A stretch of DNA of 16,299 nt from Bacteroidales bacterium (lineage in GTDB: Bacteria > Bacteroidota > Bacteroidia > Bacteroidales > UBA12481). Under the pieces are notes generated by a model. The model saw nothing but the letters and a program-made list of their open reading frames with translations, made no database searches and was not told where the DNA came from. Shown one piece after another: positions 7,783 through 15,429 of the stretch (its first letter is position 1; each line of letters opens with the position of its first letter). A program made the translations under genes and the position numbers. The stretch is taken from assembly GCA_028707745.1 (NCBI GenBank), contig JAQWAJ010000003.1, positions 1-16,299 of the forward strand. Reading direction: 5' to 3'.

Positions 7783-9180
7783 ATGACTCAAAAACCCTCA
7801 TTACCTAAAGGAACGCGCGATTTCGGTCCAATACCGATGATGCGGCGTAATTATCTGTTTAATACTACCCGCTCCGTATTCGAATTATACGGATATCTCC
7901 CGATAGAGACACCGGCTATGGAAACTCTTGATACCCTGATGGGGAAATATGGAGAAGAAGGAGATAAACTGATATTCAAAATCCTCAATTCAGGCGATTT
8001 TACCAGTGGAATCCGGAAGGATCTGGCTGAGCAGCTGGTTGAACATCCTGATCAGACTCAGCAAGTCAGCCGCTCAATGGCTTCACAGATCTCTGAGAAA
8101 GCCCTGCGTTATGACCTGACTGTTCCTTTTGCCCGTTTTGTGGTTCAGCACAGGGATGAGATCAGCTTTCCATTCAAACGATACCAGATACAGCCTGTTT
8201 GGCGGGCCGACCGTCCTCAGAAAGGACGCTATCGTGAATTCTATCAATGCGATGTCGATGTTATCGGCAGCAATTCGCTCCTCAATGAAGCCGAACTCAT
8301 CAAAATCATTGATGATATTTTTCAGAAGTTCGGGCTCAGCATCGTCATAAAACTAAATAACCGGAAAATTCTGGCCGGCTTGGCCGAAGTATCCGGATTG
8401 GGCAACAACATCACCGATTTCACGGTAGCTCTTGATAAAATAGATAAAATCGGGTTGGAACAGGTCAAAGAAGAGTGGATATCCAAAGGAATTACCACTG
8501 AATCCATTGAAAAACTTACACCGGTCATCGGCCTGTCAGGAACAAGTTCCGATAAAATTTCTGCTCTTAAAGATTTTCTCAGCCCCTCTCCTACCGGAGT
8601 TTTGGGCATTGAAGAGGTCGAAACCCTGATATCACTGATCAACGCTTTCAACCTGAAATCAACCGTTGAGCTGGATCTGACGCTGGCCCGGGGTTTGAAC
8701 TATTACACGGGTGCCATCATCGAAGTTAAATCGCTTGATTTTCAGATTGGTTCGATTTGTGGGGGAGGGCGCTATGATGACCTTACCGGAATTTTCGGAA
8801 TGCCCGGAGTGTCCGGCGTTGGGGTTTCATTCGGAGCCGACCGCATCTATGACGTACTGGAACAGACGCAAAAATTCCCTGCTTTCGCTACTTCGGGTAA
8901 GCAGGTGTTGTTCCTGAATTTCGGAACGGAGGAAGCAGCAGCCTGTCAGGCTTTTACCTCTAAGCTGAGGGATGCAGGAATTCGTTGCGAGTTATATCCG
9001 GATCAGGCAAAAATCAAGAAGCAAATGCAGTATGCTGACCAAAATCAGATTCCAATAGTGGTTTTGATCGGTGAAACGGAGCGATTGGCTCAAAAAGCCG
9101 TGATAAAACTCATGTTGTCAGGTGAACAGACCCATGTGGATTTTTCCGATCTTGCCAGCGAAATCAGGAAAATGATCTGA
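7783..9180 (+). CDS. hisS: Histidyl-tRNA synthetase
   Basis: This 465-residue class II aminoacyl-tRNA synthetase charges tRNA-His with histidine in the cytoplasm. After the usual PKGTRDFGP opening (8-16), motif 2 spans [15 protein letters not shown]...[12 protein letters not shown] (about 131-162, with Arg141 the expected ATP-binding arginine). The histidine-specific motif [10 protein letters not shown] is at 301-310, GGGRYDDL at 327-334, and motif 3 GVSFGADR at 347-354. About 374-465 is the anticodon-binding alpha/beta domain ([12 protein letters not shown] onward). All catalytic landmarks are present and the length fits the longer HisRS form of Bacteroidota. It starts the transcription unit and is followed by hutH after 4 bases. 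Confidence 0.98.
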   Translation: MTQKPSLPKGTRDFGPIPMMRRNYLFNTTRSVFELYGYLPIETPAMETLDTLMGKYGEEGDKLIFKILNSGDFTSGIRKDLAEQLVEHPDQTQQVSRSMASQISEKALRYDLTVPFARFVVQHRDEISFPFKRYQIQPVWRADRPQKGRYREFYQCDVDVIGSNSLLNEAELIKIIDDIFQKFGLSIVIKLNNRKILAGLAEVSGLGNNITDFTVALDKIDKIGLEQVKEEWISKGITTESIEKLTPVIGLSGTSSDKISALKDFLSPSPTGVLGIEEVETLISLINAFNLKSTVELDLTLARGLNYYTGAIIEVKSLDFQIGSICGGGRYDDLTGIFGMPGVSGVGVSFGADRIYDVLEQTQKFPAFATSGKQVLFLNFGTEEAAACQAFTSKLRDAGIRCELYPDQAKIKKQMQYADQNQIPIVVLIGETERLAQKAVIKLMLSGEQTHVDFSDLASEIRKMI

Positions 9181-9184
9181 ATTC

Positions 9185-10681
9185 ATGAGAACACATATAA
9201 TCAGTCCCAAACGACTTAGCCTGGCGAATATCAGGGAAATTACCGAGCATCCGACGCAACTGGTATTATCTGAAGAAGCACGTAAACAAATTGTCTGGTG
9301 CCGGGAATACCTTGACCGTAAAATTGCTACAGATCCAAATCCGATTTACGGAGTAACAACCGGTTTCGGCGCTCTTCATAACAAAATTATTCCGGCGAAG
9401 GATGTTCAAACTCTCCAGCTGAATCTGGTCAGATCCCATGCATGCGGTACCGGGGAGCCTGTTCCTAAGGAGATCGTCAGGATCATGCTGCTGCTCAAAA
9501 TCCAGTCATTATCATACGGACATTCGGGTGCTCAGCTACTGACCGTTATGCGGCTGATTGATTTTTTCAACCTGGATATTCTCCCGGTAATCTATCAGCA
9601 AGGTTCACTGGGAGCATCCGGTGACTTGGCGCCATTGGCCCATCTCTCCCTGCCATTGATAGGAGAAGGTGAAGTATGGATGGGTGATGCCAAAGTTCCG
9701 GCAAAAGTACTGCTTGCAAAACACCAGCTGGATCCGGTTGAACTTCAGGCAAAAGAGGGGCTTGCCTTGCTGAACGGCACCCAGTTCATGAGTGCTTATG
9801 GGGTATGGACCCTCCTTCAGGGTTTTCATCTGTATGAGTGGGCCAACCTGATCGGAGCTATTTCGATCGATGCTTTCGATGGCCGGATAGAGCCTTTTAA
9901 TCCGATGATTCAGGAGATCCGCCCGCACCCCGGACAAATTGAAACTGCCAGGGAAATACGAAACTACCTGGATGACAGCGAACTGATTCACCGAAAGAAA
10001 ACTCAGGTTCAGGATCCCTATTCCTTCAGATGCATACCGCAGGTTCATGGTGCCACAAAAGATGCCCTGGATTTTGCTGCTTCGGTTTTTTCAAGGGAAA
10101 TCAATGCAGTGACTGATAATCCTACCATTTTCCCCGAACAGGACCTCGTCATTTCTGCCGGAAACTTCCATGGCCAGCCATTAGCAATCTCTTTTGATCT
10201 GATGGGAATTGCCCTAGCGGAACTTGGTAATATATCAGAACGGAGAACTTACCAACTATTATCCGGAGCACGTGATCTCCCTCCTTTTCTGGTTGCAGAA
10301 CCCGGGCTGAATTCCGGTTTTATGATTCCTCAATACACGGCCGCTTCACTGGTGAGCCAGAACAAACAACTTGCAACACCGTCATCAGTGGATTCAATCG
10401 AATCTTCGAACGGACAGGAAGATCATGTGAGCATGGGGGCCAATGGTGCAACCAAAACTTACCGGATCATCAAAAATCTGGAAACCATTCTGGGTATCGA
10501 GCTCATGAATGCGGCCCAGGCGATGGAGTTCAGACGCCCGGCACACAGTTCATCCCGGATTGAAAAGTTGCTTGAAAAATACCGTAAGACAGTTCCTTTT
10601 ATTCAGCAGGATCAGATACTTTATCCACACATCGCCAATTCTGCCGGTTTCATCAGGAATACTAATCCCTTGGAGGTCTAG
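9185..10681 (+). CDS. hutH: Histidine ammonia-lyase (histidase)
   Basis: The 498-residue product belongs to the aromatic amino acid ammonia-lyase family, which removes ammonia from histidine to give urocanate, the first step of histidine breakdown. Ala144-Ser145-Gly146 (GSLGASGDLAPL) would cyclise to the MIO prosthetic group. YGVTTGFGALHN (55-66) supplies the catalytic Tyr55, LLNGTQ (195-200) and the later TDNPTIF are conserved, and Ser84-His85 in LVRSHACGTG fits the Ser-His pair of histidases rather than the Phe-Leu of phenylalanine lyases. So histidine is the expected substrate. It starts 4 bases after hisS with no clear Shine-Dalgarno, suggesting translational coupling. No hutU, hutI or hutG/F is in the window. 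Its last 20 bases overlap the convergent gene ending at 10662. Confidence 0.95.
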   Translation: MRTHIISPKRLSLANIREITEHPTQLVLSEEARKQIVWCREYLDRKIATDPNPIYGVTTGFGALHNKIIPAKDVQTLQLNLVRSHACGTGEPVPKEIVRIMLLLKIQSLSYGHSGAQLLTVMRLIDFFNLDILPVIYQQGSLGASGDLAPLAHLSLPLIGEGEVWMGDAKVPAKVLLAKHQLDPVELQAKEGLALLNGTQFMSAYGVWTLLQGFHLYEWANLIGAISIDAFDGRIEPFNPMIQEIRPHPGQIETAREIRNYLDDSELIHRKKTQVQDPYSFRCIPQVHGATKDALDFAASVFSREINAVTDNPTIFPEQDLVISAGNFHGQPLAISFDLMGIALAELGNISERRTYQLLSGARDLPPFLVAEPGLNSGFMIPQYTAASLVSQNKQLATPSSVDSIESSNGQEDHVSMGANGATKTYRIIKNLETILGIELMNAAQAMEFRRPAHSSSRIEKLLEKYRKTVPFIQQDQILYPHIANSAGFIRNTNPLEV

Positions 10682-11153
10682 AACCGATGTTTTTAGGCTG
10701 GCCGGGTGCATGATTTTCACGAATCTTGTTTAACATGTGATTCATGAAATCCTGCTCGACCCGGTGTAATGTTAACACCTTGCGGATCGGAAGTACCGCC
10801 TTCATCTTGATAAAATAGTCCTTTTTCAGTTGAGCAGCTTTAACCTCCTGATCAAGAATGTCATTCAGCATATTACTCATCTCTTCTTCGGTTTGCTGCT
10901 CGGGATCGAAATCTTTTTTCATTTTTTCACGTTTCCCCCACATCATCTCTTCCCGTTTTGCCTGATATTCATTGTAAAGCGGCCAGAACTTCTCTGCTTC
11001 GGTAACCGTAAGTGCTAACTTGTCCGTGAGGAAAGATACCCGTTCGGCTTTCATTTTAGCCATTGCATCCTGAAAACGTGGCGACTCATTCTGCCCCATT
11101 GCTGCCCCCGTCATCAGAAGCATACCTATCATCATCCATCCTTGAATTTTCAT
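10662..11153 (-). CDS. Spy/CpxP-like periplasmic helical protein, putative ECF sensor
   Basis: From the ATG at 11153 the product is 163 residues. MKIQGWMMIGMLLMTGAAMG is a signal peptide, with the mature protein starting near Gln21. The rest is predicted to be all-helical, highly charged and Met-rich. The segment about 44-66, with LTDKLALTVTEAEKFWPLYNEYQ, resembles the LTxxQ-type helical repeat of Spy, CpxP and CnrX. Bacteroidota genes of this shape beside ECF sigma genes are often labelled sensor of ECF-type sigma factor. It is the last gene of the tkt-sigma cluster and could sense envelope stress or metal and signal through the membrane protein upstream. An alternative ATG at 11183 overlaps the upstream gene by 20 bases and has a GAGG 9 bases before it; I prefer 11153 for the cleaner signal peptide. 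Its 3' end overlaps hutH by 20 bases. Confidence 0.75.
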   Translation of the reverse strand: MKIQGWMMIGMLLMTGAAMGQNESPRFQDAMAKMKAERVSFLTDKLALTVTEAEKFWPLYNEYQAKREEMMWGKREKMKKDFDPEQQTEEEMSNMLNDILDQEVKAAQLKKDYFIKMKAVLPIRKVLTLHRVEQDFMNHMLNKIRENHAPGQPKNIGSRPPRD

Positions 11154-11163
11154 ATTCGCAATT

Positions 11164-11601
11164 TTATAAACCCACAGATTCATATATATATTCCTCTGTT
11201 AATTCCGGTTCCATCTGAACAATAGGATTCTCCTCGGTTGCAGTCTGTTCCGGAATAATAATGTTATAATCCTCCATATACCCTGCCAGCTGCCCTTCAT
11301 GCAGCTCCTCTCCGTAATAATCTACAAAGAGGTCAATTCGCTCCTGGAATCTGGTTTCCTGAAGCGGTTGCAGGTAGTAATTCTTCAGGCCAAACCAGCC
11401 AAAAACCATGACCGCCGCGATACCGGATACCCATGCCATCCATGGCCCGATCAGGCTCCTGTTTTTTATCAGAACCACAGGTTCCTCCTGATTCAGGCGC
11501 TCCATCATCCTGTCAGAGAAATCGGCAAAGTAACCCTCCGGCACCTTGAAGGGATCTTTCCGAAATCCTTCATTTTCCCAATTATACTTCTCCATATTCA
11601 T
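11164..11601 (-). CDS. Single-pass membrane protein, putative anti-sigma factor
   Basis: This 145-residue protein has no recognised enzyme motif. Residues 1-48 are soluble and would face the cytoplasm; they include DPFKVPEGYFADFSDRMMERL (16-36), a motif common in short Bacteroidota proteins beside ECF sigma genes. One membrane helix follows at about 51-71 (GPWMAWVSGIAAVMVFGWFGL). Residues 72-145 are acidic and would be periplasmic. The size, topology and position between an ECF sigma gene and a Spy-like gene make it a likely anti-sigma factor, but the ZAS zinc motif (HxxxCxxC) is absent: there is no Cys at all. The ATG at 11601 is favoured over the one at 11595 by the GGAGAG site 7 bases upstream. 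The gap to the sigma gene is 44 bases; the gap to the next start is 10. Confidence 0.65.
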   Translation of the reverse strand: MNMEKYNWENEGFRKDPFKVPEGYFADFSDRMMERLNQEEPVVLIKNRSLIGPWMAWVSGIAAVMVFGWFGLKNYYLQPLQETRFQERIDLFVDYYGEELHEGQLAGYMEDYNIIIPEQTATEENPIVQMEPELTEEYIYESVGL

Positions 11602-11608
11602 CTTTATA

Positions 11609-11614
11609 CTCTCC
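11609..11614 (-). promoter_or_regulatory. Shine-Dalgarno site of the putative anti-sigma gene
   Basis: On the minus strand GGAGAG lies 7 bases before the ATG at 11601. It is unusual in this window, where most starts have no such site, and it decides the start at 11601 over the in-frame ATG at 11595. Confidence 0.55.
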
Positions 11615-11645
11615 GGATCATTAGACGGATTTTCGGTAAGTCGGT

Positions 11646-12197
11646 TTAATCTGACAATTCAAAAGAAGCCTGTATCTTTTTCACCGCATGAAAATAGGAG
11701 GCCTTTAAAGCGCCCACTGATGTCCCAAGATGATTGGCAATATCCTCATAGGTCATCTCTTCAAAGTACTTCATTTGAAATACCTTCTTTTGCTTGGGCG
11801 GCAATGCATCTATCGCCACCTGAAGCTTTAGAAACAGCTCATCGCCATCAAAATAGGGGTCAGATTTCAGTCTGTCCTTAATTGAGTTGTCCGGATCATC
11901 AGCAATCATCGCTCTTTCCCGTTGGCGCGCCTTCAAAAAAGTGATCGACTCGTTGGTAGCAATCCGGTACATCCACGTGAATAGCCCGGATGTTTCACGA
12001 AATCCGGGCAATCCTTTCCAAATTTTGATAAAAGTGTTTTGCAAAACATCGTCGGTATCCTCATGCACCAATATCATCCTCCTGATATGCCAATACAGCT
12101 TTTCCTGGTATTTCTCCAGAATCATCCTGAATGCACGGTCCCGTAGGTCCGGATCGCGGAATTGCTGAATCAGATCGGCATCACTGGCAGGGTCCAT
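11646..12197 (-). CDS. ECF-family RNA polymerase sigma factor
   Basis: The product is 183 residues, the usual ECF length. Region 2 spans about 24-92: the helix DDVLQNTFIKIWKGLPGF (49-66) followed by FTWMYRIATNESITFLKARQR matches sigma 2.1-2.4, which binds core polymerase and the -10 element. Region 4 spans about 123-178: LPPKQKKVFQMKYFEEMTYEDIANHLGTS, then VGALKASYFHAVKKI as the helix-turn-helix that reads the -35 element. No extra C-terminal domain is present. The ATG lies 17 bases inside the 3' end of the transketolase gene, with a strong GGGAGG site 5 bases upstream, so both start and coupling are well supported. The target promoters cannot be read from here. The next genes encode a membrane protein and a Spy-like periplasmic protein that probably control it. 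Confidence 0.95.
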   Translation of the reverse strand: MDPASDADLIQQFRDPDLRDRAFRMILEKYQEKLYWHIRRMILVHEDTDDVLQNTFIKIWKGLPGFRETSGLFTWMYRIATNESITFLKARQRERAMIADDPDNSIKDRLKSDPYFDGDELFLKLQVAIDALPPKQKKVFQMKYFEEMTYEDIANHLGTSVGALKASYFHAVKKIQASFELSD

Positions 12198-14238
12198 TTA
12201 ATCCTCCCACAAAGTGCAAAACCTGAGTAACTACATTTTTGGAGGTAAATCCGAATTTCTCATCAAGAACATTTGCGGGCGCTGAAAAACCAAAATGGTC
12301 TAAACCCCATATCAGGCTGTTGGAACCTGCCAATCCTTGCAGGTTAACCGGAAGACCTGCCGTAAGTCCGAAAACCTGGACAGCGGGCGGGATAACTTCT
12401 TTCTGGTACTCCGGTTTCTGCTGACGGAACAAGCCTTCTGAAGGAGCCGACACCACCTGAACATCCAGATGATGTTTCTTCTTCAGAATCCCGGCAGCTT
12501 CAACCAGGGTTGCTACCTCTGAGCCATTGCCCAGAAGCACAACTTTTGGGTTCTCTCCCGTTTTCATCACGATATACGCACCGAGGGTCGCCTGTTGAGC
12601 ACATTCGAACCGTGTGCATCCTTCTGATGCAGGCAAATCAGGTATATTTTGTCTTGATAACAGCAGTGCAGTCGGGGTGTGTTTGTTGGCCAATGCCATT
12701 TTCCACGAAATGATCGATTCTGACGAATCGGCAGGACGCAATACCAGCAATGAGGGTTTGCCCGAATGGTTTTTCAGTTTCTCCATCAACCGGATCTGAG
12801 CCTCCTGTTCGATGGGCTGATGTGTCGGACCATCCTCACCTACACGAAAAGCGTCATGTGTCCAAACATATACAACCTGAAGTTCCATGAGGCCTGCCAG
12901 CCTGACTGCCGGTTTCATGTAATCTGAAAACACGAAGAAAGTACCGCAAACCGGAATGATTCCGCCATGAAGCGCCATTCCGTTGGCCAGTGATGCCATC
13001 GTCAGTTCGGATACCCCTGCATGCAGGAAAGATCCGCTGAAATTGTGATGGCCAAATGGTTTTGTGTTTTTCAAAAAGACATCAGTCTTGTCGGAATTCG
13101 CCAAATCAGCCGACATCACTATAATGTTATCGATCTGTTTTCCCAGTTCGGCAAGTACTGAACCCGAAGATTCACGGGTGGCAGAATTGGACTTGACAGG
13201 CATTTTATCCCAACGGATAGCCGGGATTTTTTTGGTCAGCCAATTATTTAACCGCTTATTCAGATCCGGATTCCGGGCAATCCATTCCATCTGGGCAAGC
13301 TTACGCTCAGCAGCCTTGTCACGTTTTGCCGCTAAAACTTTCTCGTAATAATCCTTAACCTCCGGGAAAATGGTAAATGGATTCAACGGATCGCCACCAA
13401 GGTTTTTAATGGTCGACTCCAGAGATGCACCTGCTTTACTGATCGGTTGACCATGAGTGGAACATTTCCGTTCAAAGGAGTTCCCTTTTGCATCCAGACA
13501 ACCTTTGCCCATGGTCGTTTTACCGATAATTAAAACCGGTTTCTCGGTTTCAGTTATGGCTTCAACCAGAGCCAGCCTGATCTCATCCTGATTGTTTCCG
13601 TTAATGGTTATCACCCGCCATCCCCATGACTGATACTTCATGGCAGTATCTTCAACAGTGACCGCATCCGTGTCCGTTGACAGCTGAATATCATTCGAAT
13701 CGAAGAACATGATCAGGTTATTCAGCCCAAGATATCCGGCGATACGGCCGGCTCCCTGGCTGATCTCTTCCTGTATTCCACCATCGGAAATATAGGTATA
13801 GGTTTTATGCGCTGTCCATTCGCCAAATCGTTCGGCCATGATACGTTCAGCAATAGCTGCACCGATTGCCATGGTATGTCCTTGTCCCAGAGGCCCGCTC
13901 GTATTTTCAATTCCACGATTTGGATCAACCTCAGGATGACCAGGCATGCAGCTTTTCCATCGCCTGAAATTCTTCAGGTCCTCCATGGAATATAATCCAC
14001 ACAAGGAGACTACCGAATATAACATTGGCGACATGTGCCCCGGATCCAGGAAAAACCGATCCCGGAATGGCCAGGTCATAGCATCCGGATCGAAAGTTAA
14101 AAACTCTGAAAACAATACATTCACAAAATCAGCTCCACCCATGGCACCACCGGGATGACCCGATTTTGCTTTCTCTACCATTGAAGCTGATAAAATGCGG
14201 ATATTATCCGCCGCCCGATCAATTACTAGTTTGTTCAT
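12181..14238 (-). CDS. tkt: Transketolase, full-length
   Basis: From the ATG at 14238 the product is 685 residues. It transfers two-carbon ketol units between sugar phosphates in the non-oxidative pentose phosphate pathway, using thiamine diphosphate and a divalent metal. Landmarks are GHPGG (27-31), GPLGQG (115-120), the cofactor region SDGGIQEEISQGAGRIAG to DSND (151-183), the activating Glu411 in GVSELTMA, and GEDGPTHQP (467-475) of the pyrimidine domain. A transketolase C-terminal domain follows to the end. The cofactor motif reads SDGG rather than the textbook GDG; I believe this is the form seen in Bacteroidota homologues. A TTG at 14253 would add 5 residues but is less likely. The gene heads the minus-strand cluster and its last 17 bases include the start of the ECF sigma gene. 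Confidence 0.96.
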   Translation of the reverse strand: MNKLVIDRAADNIRILSASMVEKAKSGHPGGAMGGADFVNVLFSEFLTFDPDAMTWPFRDRFFLDPGHMSPMLYSVVSLCGLYSMEDLKNFRRWKSCMPGHPEVDPNRGIENTSGPLGQGHTMAIGAAIAERIMAERFGEWTAHKTYTYISDGGIQEEISQGAGRIAGYLGLNNLIMFFDSNDIQLSTDTDAVTVEDTAMKYQSWGWRVITINGNNQDEIRLALVEAITETEKPVLIIGKTTMGKGCLDAKGNSFERKCSTHGQPISKAGASLESTIKNLGGDPLNPFTIFPEVKDYYEKVLAAKRDKAAERKLAQMEWIARNPDLNKRLNNWLTKKIPAIRWDKMPVKSNSATRESSGSVLAELGKQIDNIIVMSADLANSDKTDVFLKNTKPFGHHNFSGSFLHAGVSELTMASLANGMALHGGIIPVCGTFFVFSDYMKPAVRLAGLMELQVVYVWTHDAFRVGEDGPTHQPIEQEAQIRLMEKLKNHSGKPSLLVLRPADSSESIISWKMALANKHTPTALLLSRQNIPDLPASEGCTRFECAQQATLGAYIVMKTGENPKVVLLGNGSEVATLVEAAGILKKKHHLDVQVVSAPSEGLFRQQKPEYQKEVIPPAVQVFGLTAGLPVNLQGLAGSNSLIWGLDHFGFSAPANVLDEKFGFTSKNVVTQVLHFVGGLNGPCQ
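12203..12208 (-). promoter_or_regulatory. Strong Shine-Dalgarno of the ECF sigma gene
   Basis: GGGAGG on the minus strand lies 5 bases before the sigma ATG at 12197, inside the last codons of tkt (Val-Gly-Gly-Leu). It is the best ribosome-binding site in the window and fixes the sigma start. Confidence 0.7.
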
Positions 14239-14289
14239 ATGTTTCCGTACCAATGATTATAAGGAACCGAGCGAAAATAGCATTTTTTT

Positions 14290-14297
14290 TACCTTTG
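14290..14297 (+). promoter_or_regulatory. Probable -7 element of ychF
   Basis: TACCTTTG matches TAnnTTTG. No TTTG is found 18-21 bases upstream, so only half of a promoter is supported. The predicted start near 14302 gives a leader of about 15 bases. The 78-base gap must also hold the divergent tkt promoter, for which I find no convincing match. Confidence 0.4.
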
Positions 14298-14316
14298 CTG
14301 ACTAACAATTCTATCA

Positions 14317-15414
14317 ATGGGACTAAAATGCGGCATTATCGGGATTACAAATACCGGGAAAACAACCCTGTTTAACTGTATCTCAGAAACAAAAGTAGCT
14401 ATCAGCAATTTCGCTTTTAGCACGAACAAATCGAATCTGGGACAGGTAAAAGTACCTGATGAAAGGCTCCAGATGCTCGATGCGCTCATCCACTCAGCAA
14501 GAATCATGCCTACCACGGTGGATATTGTAGATATCCCTGGCCTGACCAAAGGTTCCTCAAAAGGTGAAGGTGTCGGTAACAGCTTTCTGGCTGATATTCG
14601 AAACTGTGACGCGCTGATTCATGTGGTCCGCTGTTTCGATGACTCAAATCTTCCTCATATCGATACCTCCATCGATCCTGTTCGGGACCGTGAAACCATC
14701 GATCTAGAACTCCAGGTTAAAGATTTGGATGCGGTGGAAAAAAGAATCAGTAAACTCGAAAAAGCGGCAAAAGCAGGTGACAAAGCATCGAAAAGAGGTT
14801 TGGAAGTCATGACAGCCATCAAGGCACATCTTGAAGATTTCCAGAATATCAGGACCATGAGCTTTTCACACGAGGATGAAGAATTTTTCTCCGACCTATG
14901 CTTACTGACCATAAAACCAGTTATTTACGTATGCAATGTCGATGAAAAATCGGCAGCCACCGGGAACGCCTATTCAAGCAGATTCATTGAATCGCTACAG
15001 GGAACACCGGCTGAAACCCTGATCATTGCAGCAAAAGCCGAGTCAGATATTGCCGAACTGGAAGATCCGGAAGACCGCGCCGCATTCCTGGCTGAACTGA
15101 ATCTCAAAGAGCCGGGTGTGAATAAGCTGATCCGTTCAGCCTTCACGATTCTGAACCTCGAAGTATTCTTTACTGCCGGCCCCAAGGAAGTAAGAGCCTG
15201 GACCATCAAAAAAGGAGCAACCGCTCCCGAGGCAGCCGGAGTCATCCATTCAGATCTTCAGAGAGGATTTATCAGAGCCGAAGTCATTAAATACAAGGAC
15301 TATATATCCCTTAAAAGTGAATCCGCCTGCCGGGATGCCGGAAAGCTCAACATCGAAGGTAAAAACTACATTGTTGAAGACGGTGACATCCTTAACATAC
15401 GTTTTAATGTTTAA
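14317..15414 (+). CDS. ychF: YchF/OLA1-family ATPase
   Basis: This 365-residue protein is a full-length TRAFAC P-loop NTPase of the Obg/YchF family. The P-loop is GITNTGKT at 9-16, the Mg-binding DIPGL at 72-76, and the G4 position reads NVDE at 207-210 in place of NKxD, as expected for the ATP-preferring YchF/OLA1 group. A helical coiled-coil insert occupies about 130-175 (DAVEKRISKLEKAAKAG), and about 281-364 is the TGS domain (RAWTIKKGATAPEAAGVIHSDLQRGF onward). YchF binds ribosomes and is linked to stress and redox responses in other bacteria. The gene starts a plus-strand unit, and the next gene begins 15 bases after its stop. Confidence 0.97.
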   Translation: MGLKCGIIGITNTGKTTLFNCISETKVAISNFAFSTNKSNLGQVKVPDERLQMLDALIHSARIMPTTVDIVDIPGLTKGSSKGEGVGNSFLADIRNCDALIHVVRCFDDSNLPHIDTSIDPVRDRETIDLELQVKDLDAVEKRISKLEKAAKAGDKASKRGLEVMTAIKAHLEDFQNIRTMSFSHEDEEFFSDLCLLTIKPVIYVCNVDEKSAATGNAYSSRFIESLQGTPAETLIIAAKAESDIAELEDPEDRAAFLAELNLKEPGVNKLIRSAFTILNLEVFFTAGPKEVRAWTIKKGATAPEAAGVIHSDLQRGFIRAEVIKYKDYISLKSESACRDAGKLNIEGKNYIVEDGDILNIRFNV

Positions 15415-15429
15415 CCAAACGGACTTCCG

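Noticed and set aside
14239..14289. Possible minus-strand promoter for tkt (TATTTTCG)
   Set aside because: It has one mismatch to TAnnTTTG, and no TTTG element sits at a suitable distance.
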